Source: Jimgerdemannia flammicorona
Taxonomy: Eukaryota; Mucoromycota; Endogonomycetes; Endogonales; Endogonaceae
Direction of reading: 5' to 3'
DNA length: 25,519 bases
Assembly: GCA_003990745.1 (NCBI GenBank)
Contig: RBNI01000959.1
Location: forward strand, 1-25,519
Part shown: in pieces, positions 1 through 11,990 of the stretch
Position numbering within the stretch: position 1 is the first letter of the stretch
Layout of the letters: each line of letters opens with the position of its first letter
The notes under the pieces: model-generated
Told to the model about the DNA's origin: nothing
The model's input: only the letters and a program-made list of their open reading frames with translations
Databases searched by the model: none
Program-made: the position numbers and the translations under genes

Positions 1-3000
1 CACTTTGTCTAACACCATCACCATCCTCCCACCACTCTGCTCACAGATCATTACCACTAGACTGTGATGTCAGCCCCCCTAAGGACCCCAACCCACCCAC
101 CATCCAGCCAGCAGCTCCCCCAACAGCTCCTCCCACCTTATCACCTTCTCCCACAGCCCCAACTGCTGCCCCTCCTCAAAATCAAAAAGCCAATGACCTG
201 CCATTCCCACCCATACTACTAGTACCCACCCTACAGTGAGCCAACTATTACCCATCCCACCCACAAGCCGAGATCTCAAGTCCTTCCAGTGACCCCCCTC
301 CCCTACCAGCCTATGCCCCATACCCAGTCTATCCCCTATTGCAGTCCAAAATTCCCCCAAAACCTCACACTCTCCCAGCCAATGTTCTGGCATCTGTATA
401 TAGCCCCCAGCTTGCCCAACATCATAGCACTCCTCACAGTCAAATTGTCCACCATCCACCAAATGCCCTGTATGGAAATTCAGCATGATATTCCTCTGCA
501 ACATTCTTCACCATACCACCCAGAACTTGGGGGGCAGCCACCTCTGTACCTCAGCACTCCAAGACCAGATACCAGCCCAGTCCCACTCCTCACCGATCCC
601 TACTACCTGCCAGCCACTCAGCCAAAGGTCCTGGCCAGGCCCCTGCTAACACTCTACTCCTTCCCCAATATCAAACATAGCAAGTGGAGCACCCCCCAGG
701 AGCAATCTATCCCAACGCCACATATTAGGCCCCCACACCTCCTCCCACTCATTGCCTTGTCAGCGCAGGCCAATTCGGTGTGCTCCGTCAGCCATGCCCC
801 ACCAAAAGCCCTTGAACCGCAGCCACCTAGTGCCATTCAGCCCCACCAAAGAGAGCAGATCCCCAGAGGACCCTCGAGGGGATGTTCGCATCTCCCATAC
901 CTTCTTCAACAGAGGTACCCAACCGCTGCCCTGCAGTTCCATAGCTCTCTTCAACCACCAGACTCGCAAGCAGTATAGCCTCTTAGGAAAGTCCACCAGT
1001 CCAAGACCCCCCCTTACTACCGGCCTCACAAGAGTATTCCAACTGACCTGGGACCTCCTCCCTGCCCAGATCCAATCCCTAGCCACCTTCATCAGCTTCT
1101 TCACCACCCACGCCAGGAAGTCGAGATGATACACTACATATCACAGCTTGGGGAACTAATATACATTCAGAATTGACACCCGCCCAGCTAGAGAGATATG
1201 GCGGCCTCCCCACCCTCGAAGGACCTCCCCCCAAGTATTCACTCTGCTCTCCCACCACTCTCTTGGCAGAACAGAGCTATATACAGAGAGGAAGATGCCC
1301 AGATATCACACCACCTCACCAGCAGGGACAATTGTTCCAATGACATCCCTGCCCACTAGCCCATTCTCTAGCACCATTGTCTCACACTTATGCCAGTTGA
1401 GCTTCGCCCCTGAGTGGGCCTCATACCATTCCACAGTCTCCTGAAGTGCCTCTACATCTGCCACAGACCCAAGTCCAACCACCATATCATCAGCAAAGGC
1501 CCCCACCTTCCACCCTATACCATATATAGAGAGCCCCACTACCTTCCAGCGAATCCTATCCATCAACGGCTCCAGTGAAAGGGCATAAAGAATAGGGGAC
1601 AGAGGGTCCCCCTGAGGAACTCCTCTTCCCAAGGGAAATGCCCTCCCATGGTGACCATTACACGTCAGAGCTGCCCTACTGCTCTCCAGCAGACTTAACA
1701 TAGAGGCCTGAAACCTTGGGGGAACCCCAATACAGTCCAATACCTTGCCCAGCCACACCCGCCGTACTTGGTCATAGGCCTTCTCCTGGTCCAAAAAGAC
1801 CAACCTTCCATCCAAGCCACAAGCCTGGGCCCCTTCAATGATACCATGAACCCATGCAGTCCCATCTCTTATAAGTCTGCCCCCAACAAAGCCCCGCTGC
1901 TCCTCCCCCAGCACCTATTAGGCAACTTTCTGCAGCCTTGCAACAATCACCTTAGTCTCCATCTTCCTATCCATGTCCAGAAGCATGATCAGCCTCCAGT
2001 TCTTCCAGTCTTCTCTTCCCCCCTTGTCTTTGTACAATAAGGCCACCAGCCCAAGATCCTGCTCTCTAACCCACTCACCTCTCTGAAGAACATGGTCACA
2101 GAGAGCAGCCATCTCACCCAATACTCTGGGGACATTTACCATCTTCTTCCAGAAGTCCTATGGCAGTCCATCCTCCCCTGGTGCCATCCCAAGTTTAGTT
2201 GCTGCCAGGATACTTTGGATCTTCTCTCCCTGCACTGGTAAGATCAAGTCACCCAGTCCTGCTACTTGCAGAGGCCCCCACTCTTCAAGTGTGTCCTCAA
2301 TCCCCACTTCATCAACACCCCCTTCTCCCTCACTCTACAAGCCCTACCATCTCTCCTTCAACTCCCCTAAGATTTGTTGCATACCATGTAACATGACCCC
2401 ATCAGCACCCAGAAGCCCATCCCACTGATGTCACACTCTCCTAGCTTTAAGAAGTCTTGATAAGTACCTAGAAGGCTGCTCACCCTCCTCAAGCCCCTGC
2501 CATCATAGCCTTGCAGCCATGCCCCGCATATGAGTCTCCTCCTCTTCCCTCAACACCTGTTGTAGTTCCACTATCTCCAATTTCGCCCTCTCGATCCTCC
2601 AATCCTCCACCCCAACAACAGTGAGCAAATCCACCCAATCCATTTATAGTCTCCTCAGCCTGCTGGAAGCACACCTCGTGCACCTCCTCCTCTGCCTCCC
2701 AGCCTCTCTACCAGCTCCTCCTCAATAAACCCTCACAGCCTCTTTCAATCTCATCCAGCAGACATCTACCAGCAAACCCTCATGCCCCCAATTAGAAACC
2801 TTTGCCTGAATGTCCTCTACCCACAATTCCCACAACCCCTTCTCAGCCAGTAGGGAGGAGTTAAGACACCAATGTCCGGGTCCATCTCTACTCCCCCCAA
2901 ACTGCCCCTGCCCCAAAAGTCCCCAGTGATCAGACCATGGGCACCACTCCACTTCCAATGCCCTCCAAACATCTGAACCCCAATACTCCACTGTCAGAAT

Positions 3001-3606
3001 CCAGTCAATCCTTGTGCCCAAGTCATTCATCCAATATGTGTAGACCCTGGCATCACCCCACCTAGTTCTGCCCATATCCCCCAAGGAGCTCAATGTCTCT
3101 ACCTCCTCTCATGCATCCAGACCTCCACTTCTACCCCCAGCACTCCTCTCTCCATCAGTCCTGTCCAGACACAGATCCCTAACCATATTAAAGTCCCCAC
3201 TGAGCATATCGACCCCTTCCTCCAAGAGAATACCCTCCTACAGCAGCCCCCTAATCCATGCAGTCCTCTCACCCCTATTCGCAGGGCAGTAGCAAGAGCC
3301 CACCTTCACTGATTCCCACCCTGGCTGATGCCAATCTCCCCAGACCAAGCGATCCCCCCAGCTCCTGATTCCCCCCAAGTCATCTCTACTCTTTCTCACC
3401 AAAATCGCTACCTTTCCAAACCAAGCAGCAGCCCCACCCTATTTCCTAGTCCATTCTACATGATCATCCTCATCTTCACATCTAACATCCTATAGTAAAA
3501 AGAGATCAGCCTCCAATCCCTTGAGCTAAGTAAAAATGTTCCTCTGCCACCCAGCACCCCTAAACCCATTCACATTCAATGAGAAAATGTTAGTTGTACT
3601 GTTCAT
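1..3606 (-). pseudogene. LINE ORF2: endonuclease-reverse transcriptase, stop-riddled, partial
   Basis: This encoded the LINE enzyme that nicks target DNA and copies the RNA into it. The chosen start is the ATG at 3606, in frame with all domains and 32 nt past the ORF1 stop. Domains in order: APE endonuclease at about 3590-2900 (FSLNVNG, a DVRC motif with a stop before it, GDFNMV at 3198-3181, RIDWIL, SDHWGLL); RT at about 2140-1306 (LLYKDKGG, KNWRLI, FLDQEKAYD, GVPQGDPLSPILYA, FADDM near 1491); a post-RT segment at 1134-760 (GRRSQVSWNTL, GGLGL); and a zinc-binding-like tail at about 450-380 (CEEC, then H and C before a W). All of these share one frame, with first codon bases at multiples of 3. 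The interruptions are stops, many explicable as CAG/CAA/CGA to TAG/TAA/TGA or TGG to TAG. The RT aspartates are intact. The C-terminus may continue left of the window. Confidence 0.9.
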
Positions 3607-3637
3607 AAGGAATAATGTTATATCATGGTCCCATCCT

Positions 3638-5646
3638 CTATAAGTCCGCATTCTGCTCCTCCTGCACCATGTCTAATTCATGTTCAGCAGCTAGTTCCTT
3701 CTCCCCTGCTTCCTGTGCCACCAATGCTCCCAGAAGTTCTACCATTGCCCCATCTTTGCACTCCTCAAATTCCTCGCAGTACTCCAGACAGGCCTCCTGC
3801 CAGAACCACAAACCATGATGCTCTGCCCAGCAGTAGGCTGCCCACTCACCAGCAACCACCCCCAGCTCTGCCTTCCTCACCTCATCCATCTCATACCCCT
3901 CCTCCTCCAGAAAAATACCCAGAATCTCCACCTTCAGTGCCTCTACCATTCCATTACTATGCAAAATCCATGCCCAATGCTCCTCAGGCATCGCCCGCAG
4001 GTCCACTTCTCCCAAAGCATCTGCTGCGAGATTATCTATCACCTTGCACATCCACAACAAGTTCCCCACCTCCTTTCCTCCTGGAGTCCCTGGCCATCCT
4101 GTGTCCAGCATCATAGTGTCAGCACCTACACTGGCAGCCTCATCCCACTCTTCCTCAGGAACATCCACCAGCTCATCCTCTCCAACTGCCACCACCTGAC
4201 CTCCTTGCCCCACATCAGGGACCCCAAAGCACACCTGCTGGGCCCCCTGCATCTGTGTATCCTCTGTCATCTCTCTCTTCCCACCTGGGCCCCTCCTGAT
4301 AAGTGGGAGAGGGGTGGCATCCACCTCTAGCTCCCATACTTTGAAGGTACCATCGGCAAACGGGTCCTTATCCAGCTTCCCCCCAGCCCCTGCCTCCTTT
4401 GCCTCTACCTCCTCTCCTCCTTTACCAGCCCAGACACTGGTCTCTGCACCTCCAGACTCTTCAGTTACAACTGACATTTTCTTCACCCCTCCTGTCATAC
4501 TTGCCAACAACTCCCTCTGCCTCTTGCGTCCCTGGGCTCACTCCCACTGCTTCTTATCCATGCAGACACGCTTTCCGCCCACAACCTCCAGATGCATTGA
4601 CTCCTCATATAGTCTCCAGGCCTTCGCCCTCCTCTCCACAGCACCACTCAACTCCTCCAGCACCTCCAACAAGTCCTCCTCCTCCTTTTCACTCTCTTTC
4701 ACCCTCGACACCTTGCAGACAATGGCCCCCCACATCAGCACCGAGGGCCAGTCACTTGTCTTCCCTGTGGCCTCCTTTTCTGCCAGCCGAATCCTTATAT
4801 CAACATCACCCATCCTGATCGTAGTTCCCTCCCACACCTGAAAGCCAATGTCCACCACATCGCCATACTCAATCATCACCTCCTCCACCCTCTTCCTAGT
4901 CTCCTCCTTAGTCACCATGGGCACCCCCTTCACCAGAAGCTGCACCACCCTGGGGTCCCATCTCAAGCACCACATCATGGGGACCACCACCTCCCCAACT
5001 ACGACTCCAGTCTTCAGTGTCTCATCCAGTGGACCGGCCTTCTCAAAGCCCACCTCGACCCCCTCCAGACCCTTCAAGAACTTCACTGAAGCCACCCCAG
5101 CCACCTGCTTCAACACAAGCCCCAGAACCATCCTTGCCGTCACCGCCAAGCCCCGGAAGCACAAGGTCACTGCAAACTCCAAGATCAACTTCTTGAGTAA
5201 CAGTGCCACCACCAGTCCCATCACATCATCCACCAGATCCCCCTTCCACATTGGGATCCCCTGCCCCACCTGGCCATCAGCTGTCACATCTCTTTTTTTT
5301 CCTAATTAGCCATCACACCACCATCAGCAGTTCCACCACTACCCCCAGCAGTCCCTCCACTACCCCCACCTCCCACCAGTGAAGTCCCAGCTCCCCCAGC
5401 ATCCTCAGCTCTCTGCTTCCCCTTCCCTCCTGCCTGATCTCTGCAGGCTCCCATTGGCCAACCCCCAGTCCTCAGCATGTCCGCAAAGCTCCACCCCTGC
5501 TGCCCTCCAGCCCCCCCACCAGTGTCGCCACCACTACCTGAGCTGCCCAGTCCACTTGAGCCACCGAAAGACCCCATCCTCAGCCCATGTCTCCTCCCAA
5601 CATGCTGCCAGTCAAAAGCCCCAGGTCTACCCGACCTGGTACACAC
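3638..5646 (-). pseudogene. LINE ORF1 (gag-like RNA-binding protein), broken
   Basis: ORF1 of a LINE normally supplies the nucleic-acid-binding protein of the RNP. Three open stretches are visible. 5646-5302 is rich in Gly and Ser. 5287-4538 is a mixed acidic/basic domain. 4510-3638 is an acidic C-terminal part rich in Glu and Ala with several Trp. The last two share a frame and are separated by one TGA at 4540-4538, readily explained as CGA to TGA. The first is in another frame; the break falls at a TAG (5304-5302) and an A8 tract (5300-5293), a likely slippage site. No zinc knuckle is obvious. The true start is uncertain, because the open stretch at 5646 begins with GTG and a stop lies just upstream. 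The assignment rests on position before ORF2, not on a recognised domain. Confidence 0.7.
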
Positions 5647-5815
5647 ATCGGCTTACTTGCTGCTTGATATCTTCTTAGTATCTTTTCTCCAATAAACGAC
5701 TTAAAAGTGTGTTGTAAAAGTGTGTGTAATATGAATTGTAGCAGAGAAAGATGGTTGTCTCTGAAATCTCTCACCAACTTTATCTTTTTGTAAACTTAAA
5801 TTATTTTTTTTAAAT

Positions 5816-6014
5816 CTTTACTCTTTCAGTCTTTACTTTATTTAGCCTTTATTTCATTAATTCCTTATCTCACTTATTCTTTACTTTATCTTATTTAGCC
5901 TTTATTTTATTTGATCTTTACTATTTTATTTAACCTTTACTTTATTTAGTATTTATATTATTTGGTTATTATCTTATTTAACTTTTATCTCATTTGGTCT
6001 TTATCTTATTAGTT
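5816..6014. repeat. degenerate T-rich tandem array, about 16-bp period
   Basis: Variants of a 16-bp unit close to TCTTTACTTTATTTAG follow one another about a dozen times, with loss of register in the left part and a clear 16-nt phase at about 5895-6014. The array sits about 125 bp outside the ORF1 end of the LINE. It could be a LINE 5' monomer array or an unrelated satellite; only a second copy would tell. Confidence 0.65.
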
Positions 6015-7799
6015 ACTAGAAGATAAATATCTATTATAATATAGTAGATGCATACTAGCAGAAGTGTAGTATATTTTTTTATCTTTAATACTTGATTTTC
6101 TTTGACTTCTTAGAGTACTCAGATATAGAAGTAGATGAGTTTGAAGTATATCTATCTATAGGATTACTAGTTTCTTACTTTTTTCTGAAACTATTTCTAT
6201 TTAAGATTTCTTTACATTAGATACTTGAAATATTTATATAAGTTTGCTTACTATATAGTAGCTAAGTTAAGATATCTTTTTCTGTAAGTTATTATATATA
6301 GTTGAGATATCAGTATATTTGAGAGATTTATATAGCTATGCTTTTTATATAATTGTATAAATTATGAGTGATTGAGTGACTGTAATACTATAATGCTATA
6401 CTATATTGGAAATCAGATTTAAGTACTATAATAAAATATCTATTCTCTGATTTTTGTTTCTAATTTTGATCAACTATTATAACTTCCTTCTAAATAAGTA
6501 ATTTCACATCTGAATTGCTTTTTTTTTATTTTTATTTTTCTTTTTTATAAGTATAAGTATGAGAGGATACTTTATTAAAGTACTATTATATAGTTCTAAA
6601 AGGGTTTTCTGGAAGTTCTGGATATTCTAGAAGACTATTTTTATAAGATTAAAATCAATTTTGTATAGAGTATATATATCTTCTATATTTATTAATTTCA
6701 AGATTAGATTGATATCTCAACCAAAGTCCTTTTTCTGACTTATTCTAAATGTTTAGGATTTTTCTTATTTCAGGAAGTTTAAGAAACTAAGACCCACTTA
6801 ATTGAATCAGTATATCAGTACAGATAATATCCAACTAGGAAATTTTAGGATCTAGTTAGGAGGGAGACCTAATATAATATAGATTTACTTAAGAGTAGTT
6901 TGTGGATTATTAAATAGATTTATTTGCTATTTATAATATTACTATTAGCTAATACTAGGAGTATGTGGGGAAGTATTTTTGCCTTGTTTGTCTGTGTTCT
7001 TACCTGAGTTTCTGAGGTCTGGGGGAGTAGGTATTTATTCTAATAGAAGACTATCAGACTATGCTAAATATAGTTATAGTACTTTATACTTTAATGAGTC
7101 AGAATATAATTCCATAGTACAAGTGTGAACTGATATATTAAGAGATCAACTGACTGCTGAGTCAGTATATAGTTATATAGTATAAGGCTAATCTAACTAT
7201 ACCAATAACTGCTAAGCTATTTATAAATTTAGACACTATCAAGATATTCTTCAATGAGATCACTATTAATAATATCATCTCAGATGAAGTAGTCATCTAA
7301 AAAGAGTAGTTCTTGGATTATATCTCTCTATTTATTTATATAGTAATATATTGGAACCATGTCACTATCCCATAGAATGGCATCATCTGTCTCATATACT
7401 AGATATAGTATTAGTAGACAGAGAAGGGGTATATTATCTTCATTTTTATCAGATTTGCTATCAGTGTATCTTCAGTAAGTTACAGCACTATATATTGCAG
7501 AGTTATAGTATACTAATAACTATTATTTATATAGTTTATACATACTTAGGAGATAGAGTTATTGGTTCAATCTTAAGGGTTGTCTGGAGGTACAGGTTGT
7601 GTTCTCTGATCTCTTCATTATAGTTGAAGTAATTGGATATGAATATAGTTTGATACTTATACTAGTGATCATTATTCCAATAGGTCACATATATAGTTAT
7701 AAACTATTATAAGTTTATCAGCAAGATTCATGAGATGATCAGAGTTGACAGAGATCCTTGGCTAGAGATTATATCAGTATCAGAGGGGTCAGTATCTTC

Positions 7800-8560
7800 T
7801 GCTTCATCATTGTCAAACTAGATTATATTGTGGATATCCTTTATGGCATATCCAACTTGGAGCATTTGCAAGATGTAGTCATTGGGGTATAGAAAGGGTC
7901 TGTTTGTGGTTTAAGTATACTTGATATACTTGTGATTGAGTTCTTATATCATATCATTAATTTGGCCATAAATGAGAGTAGAAACCATTACAGTAATAGT
8001 AACTCAGAGATAAAGAATAAAGGTACTATACTTATAAAAGAGTTCTCAGTATTTGTAGGTAATAATTTTCTAGTATTGAGACAATTTAATAATATCTATA
8101 TCATAGTGATAATTAACTATATCATCCAGGAGATGACTGATCTGATAGTAGCTTGAGATTTGTCTGATTTGGTAGGTCTTGCTAAGAATGTTCAGAGCAT
8201 TCTATTGAGTATCTACAAAATAGAGAGATGCTAGGCTATAGATATTTATAAGAGGCAGAGAAGCTGTAGTTTCATTAACAATGGCATTCCAAATATCAGT
8301 ATGGATGTAGTTATAGATTTCAGTAGTTATGTCTAAGTATATATTTGAGAGTTATAGTTGTTTGTCTGGTTTGTTGTAGTTCTTCAGATGTATGGTATAT
8401 TTAGTATATATGCTTTTGATCTTAATTAGCAAGATTCTGTTTCTGTAAATCTTGTGTTCTATAATTTTAAGTTGACTCAGCTGATGATCTGTGACTTTAA
8501 TTTGACTTATTTTTATGATCAAGCAGGTGATTTCAGAATTTGTTCTGAGTGTGATATGTG
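7800..8560 (-). pseudogene. possible LTR-retrotransposon gag relic
   Basis: On the minus strand, roughly 8340 to 8190 gives about 50 open codons with a gag-like look (a segment reading DIWNAIVNETTASLPLINIY), a stop, then further readable stretches (for example LNILSKTYQIRQISSYYQIS). Downstream, near 7360, a segment reading AILWDSD could be a decayed copia-type protease motif. No RT is recognisable further along. I infer a heavily mutated LTR retrotransposon in the opposite orientation to the DIRS-like element on its right. The call is weak. Confidence 0.25.
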
Positions 8561-8589
8561 ATTTCAGTAGCTAAGAGATTGTGTGCTTA

Positions 8590-9480
8590 CAATAAGACTC
8601 CTTTATTAACTAATCCATAATAAACACACAGTTCTCATATCATATTATTAGCCTCAATCCAATCAATACCACCCTACTTCACTCTAATATACTCTATCTC
8701 CTCTACCCCCACTCTCTCAAAAACAACTTTATTATTAATCACTGCAATCTGCCAACTACTCTTCTTACAAATCCCTTTTACTAGATACTAATAGTGATTA
8801 CTCTGAAGGTGTCACTCCCTCCACTACCTGAATTATCTTATTCAAACTCTCATGCTTTAACTAATTGTAAAATCTTGTACTGTATAATTTACTCAATTAT
8901 ATTCTCTCAATAATATCTTTTCATCTATCAGAAATCTCTAGAGATACTCCTCAGAAATGACTCAGGGCTTGCTTGTTATTTTTAAATAGTTTGTAGACCT
9001 GCTTGGCTATAGGAATCTAGGTGTAGAATATCTGCACTCTGTAATCCATTCTTCTTTAATTATATTCTACTTATTTAGCAATTTCTCCAACTAGAAGTAC
9101 TTGTGAAACTCAGCAAAATATTGATAAGCTCTAAAATGTAAAATTTGTAATAGGTGAGTCTATATGAAACTTTATATATTATTATAAAATTTCTCTATAG
9201 CTAGTGACTTAGTAGACTAAGCATTGCTTGGTTCCAGACCATTTCAGAGTTGGTTTATACTATTCTGAAAGCATTGAAATGCTTTATTTATCTTAAACAT
9301 AGTGATTTTACATCTGTGAATCCATCTGTCTAAGATATATATATGAGATATTTCATATATAAAAATAGCAATAAAACATCCCAGCTCCTACAGAGTTCAT
9401 CCCTTAACTATTTTGAAAGCTTTGGCAGTTTGCTATTTTTTTCTATATGACCTCAACTATTAGTGAGATTATGAGTAATA
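8590..9480. other. AT-rich spacer, nothing recognised
   Basis: This T- and C-rich AT-biased DNA separates the possible minus-strand gag relic from the plus-strand DIRS-like element. It may include the left part of that element, but I see no terminal repeat, ORF or RNA gene in it. Confidence 0.5.
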
Positions 9481-10560
9481 ATTAAATCCAACAATAATAT
9501 GATCAGCCTACTCAGACCAAGTATACTGAATTCTTACATCAGGTCACTGAGGCTATTGTAGTCAGTCTCTTCCCTCCTCTAGTGAATCTAGAGATCATAA
9601 ATAGTAGGGAACACTGATGTGTTATTGACACTCTTTTCCTCCTATGATTGGCTGATGAACCCTCTGACCTTAGAGATGCTATTGATAGAATGGACCTCCA
9701 TAATGAGGACAGTAGAGATGAGGAATTCCTCACTACCACCCAGATAAGAGCTATTGGACAATACCATACCCCTTTTATATTCACTAATATAGTCTCTCAG
9801 AATAGAATTGAAGTCCATGTTATCTATGCTAGCTTCTGAAAACTCCTCTGATGCAATTCTGAGCCAAGATAGAGTATCTTCCACACCTCTAACTTTGATA
9901 AAGCCTTTGCTGACAACTTCTCCAAAGTAGCTCAGGAAGCAGACAAGGTTCTTGCTAACACTCAGTGAGTAATCTACAATACTCTCCATTCAATTACCAT
10001 TATCCTCTATGCTCTTGAACCTTACTCAGATGGGGCTGATGTCTACTATAGACTGGTCCATAATGCTGTCATTCCCCCCTTAGTAAAAAAACTCCAGGAC
10101 TCACTCCAGATCTGTTTTCATAAGCCTGAATACATCTGGATCTACCACTGTACAGAACTTACCAAGGCTGCTAGCTAGTCTCCTGCTCTTCTCTCTGCAT
10201 GCCACACCATGATCTCTGGCTTTGACTTTGATAGTGATCACTTTAACACTGACTTCATCTGCCATTTCTATGATGACACCAAATACTAGAAGCACTATCT
10301 GCTCATTTATGATGTGGCCAAATCCAGTTATCACAGAGACTCTTCTCACTATAGTTCAACTCCCTCCAGGGACTATGGCCAGGAAAACAGAATACAGAAC
10401 AGCTACTGCTCTGACTACTGCCAACAATTGTCCAGCTCTCAAAACTATGCCCTGAGCACCAACAGCTGTAGGGAGTTCTGAGCTCTACACTCAAGACATA
10501 TTGCATCTCAACCAACTACCCATCTCTAAGCCCTCCTCTCTACCATATGATTACCCCTAA
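9480..10560 (+). pseudogene. gag-like ORF of DIRS/Ngaro-like element
   Basis: This is the upstream part of the DIRS-like relic. The frame at about 9648-9836 opens with an acidic stretch (DEPSDLRDAIDRMDLHNED). After stops, readable pieces follow that include FDKAFADNFSKVAQEADK, ALEPYSDGADVYY and KKLQDSLQICFHKPEYIW. The end at about 10330-10500 is rich in Ser, Tyr and Gln. No zinc knuckle is visible. Its function, nucleocapsid-type packaging, is inferred only from its position before the RT. Minus-strand open frames over the same DNA are shadows. Confidence 0.5.
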
Positions 10561-10699
10561 GTTATCAAATATCATATCCAAGGTAGGGGCATAACTCACC
10601 ACAGTTCTTGAATCCACTTAGACAGCCTTGAGCATAGACTACTGGGCCATTGATAAAGTCTATAGCAAGAACAGAATCAAATAAGTAAGTCCCCTAAAC

Positions 10700-11990
10700 T
10701 CTCTCCAGACCAAATTCTGGTTTTCTTATGAGTGGGATATATCTCAGATAGAAAGAACTTTGGTGGATATAGCCATCACTGAATTCTAGGACAAGGATGC
10801 CATCTATACCACCCTCCCAGAGGAGCTACTCTACTTTTCCAATATCTTTATTATCTTCTAGATTGATAAGGTCCATGCTTGCCTCAATGTATATCCTCTG
10901 AATGAGTTTATATAGCAACTACACTTCAAGATAGAAGGTATTCAGACTCTATGCCACATGGTTTGCCCAGGCAACCATCTTATCAAGATCAACATCAAGG
11001 ATGTCTACCTCCATATCTCTCTTTACTCTAATAACTAATAGTTTCTAGTATTCTATTAGCAACAGATCAACTGAAAGTTCTAGACTATGCCATTCAGGCT
11101 GTCATCTGTCCCTCAGATATAGATCAAGATGATGGCAGCCTCTGGAATCCCTCTGGCAGCAGAGCATCTGGCTAACCTACTATATTGATGATATTTGCCT
11201 TCTGATCTCATCCTGGAAGGAGGCCCTCCACTATGGGATGATCATCTACCACTATCTGGAGGAACTGGAATTCCTCCTGCACTTTACAAAATGTATCTGA
11301 GAACTCAGCCAATAACAGATTTTCTTAGAATTTCTGATCAATATAGTTAAGATGGAACTATGTCTACTCCTGGACAAGGTCTGCAAGATTCACAGGGAAA
11401 CTACTTCCTTTCTTCACTGTACCACTTTGATCTTAATATGCAAGGTTGCCTCACTAGTGGGCCTATGCAGCTCCACCTCTCAGGCAGTTTTTCCAGCCTA
11501 TTTCTGGGTCTGATCTCTCATCTGAAATATTCAAGGGGCCCTATAGACCAACCATGACAATTGGAATAGCCTAATGGCCATCTCTCTAATATGCTGCAAT
11601 GATCTATGATTGTGGTCCCTTGAACTGGCCAAGTGGAATAGCAGATTCCTTCTCTCTGAGTGCTCTGAAGTTATCATTGATACTGATATAAGTGACTATA
11701 AGTAGGGTTTTGACATCACTGCTAGTACTTCCTGGATCATATATCAGGTGACTAGCTTCTGGACTTCTTGGAAACAGTGCCAATCCATCAACTACTATAA
11801 GCTTAAGATGGTTCTTTTTGCTTTATAGATCAATAGTCACCATTGGGAGAGTTATCTTTATTGTCAATATAATCTATAGATATGCTGAGAAAATTCACTT
11901 AATTTATCAGATCATCAATGTGAGTAGCATATTTATAGATGCTCTTCTTGGACTTCATTCAAAGATTGAATAGCTGAGATTTCAGATGGA
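10700..11990 (+). pseudogene. RT-RNase H of DIRS/Ngaro-like element
   Basis: The RT begins near 10870 with CLNVYPLNEFI, then KIEGIQTLCHMV, a motif A reading LIKINIKDVYLHISLYS (normally K-x-D-L-K-D-A-Y), MPFRLSSVPQI, and the catalytic motif YIDDICLL at 11181-11204. Motif A has AAC at 10991-10993 where an aspartate codon is expected, so the active site is lost by a G-to-A change. A one-base shift near 11135 separates motif A from YIDD. RNase H follows in the YIDD frame: LLLDKVCKIHRE, VASLVGLCSSTSQAVFPA, then IIDTDISDYK at 11676-11705 with a stop where Trp is usual, and SINYYKLKMVLFAL. The motif wording and spacing match DIRS/Ngaro RTs better than gypsy or copia. The 3' limit is uncertain. Confidence 0.75.

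Larger units (their letters stand above)
1..5690 (-). mobile_element. LINE (non-LTR retrotransposon), 3' end beyond window
   Basis: Read on the minus strand, this block carries the two-ORF layout of a LINE: a glycine-rich ORF1 followed, about 30 nt after its stop, by an ORF2 with an APE-type endonuclease, a reverse transcriptase and a C-terminal zinc-binding tail. The right border near 5690 is set by an abrupt change from C-rich (plus strand) to AT-rich DNA and is approximate. The 3' end (tail and target duplication) lies left of position 1. The layout fits fungal LINEs such as the Tad1 group, but the clade is inferred. The copy is dead because of many in-frame stops. Confidence 0.9.
5700..8590. 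other. AT-rich, CpG-poor decayed repeat DNA
   Basis: This stretch is dominated by TA-rich DNA with almost no CpG and no convincing intact gene. The few open frames (for example 7351-7623 and 7932-8156 on plus) show no recognisable domain and are likely chance runs. It holds the 16-bp array near its left end and a possible gag relic near its right end, listed separately. Confidence 0.7.
9480..11990 (+). mobile_element. DIRS/Ngaro-like retroelement relic
   Basis: The plus strand reads as a gag-like segment, a reverse transcriptase and an RNase H in the order and wording typical of tyrosine-recombinase retrotransposons (DIRS/Ngaro). Borders are approximate: I could not find split direct or inverted terminal repeats, nor a tyrosine recombinase or methyltransferase domain in the AT-rich DNA to 12840. 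The element is a pseudogene throughout, with stops and at least one frameshift. It keeps more C and G than the DNA on either side. Confidence 0.7.

Noticed and set aside
289..978. 229-codon plus-strand open frame, and several other plus-strand frames at 752-5309
   Set aside because: These are opposite-strand shadows of the LINE ORFs. The protein-like motifs are all on the minus strand, and the plus frames are Pro/Ser/His-rich translations of C-rich DNA.
7351..8156. Two plus-strand open frames of 90 and 74 codons
   Set aside because: They have no recognisable domain, lie in very AT-rich decayed DNA, and the minus strand reads more like a retroelement in part of this region.
9539..10515. Minus-strand open frames of 70-115 codons
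   Set aside because: These are shadows of the plus-strand DIRS-like gag region.
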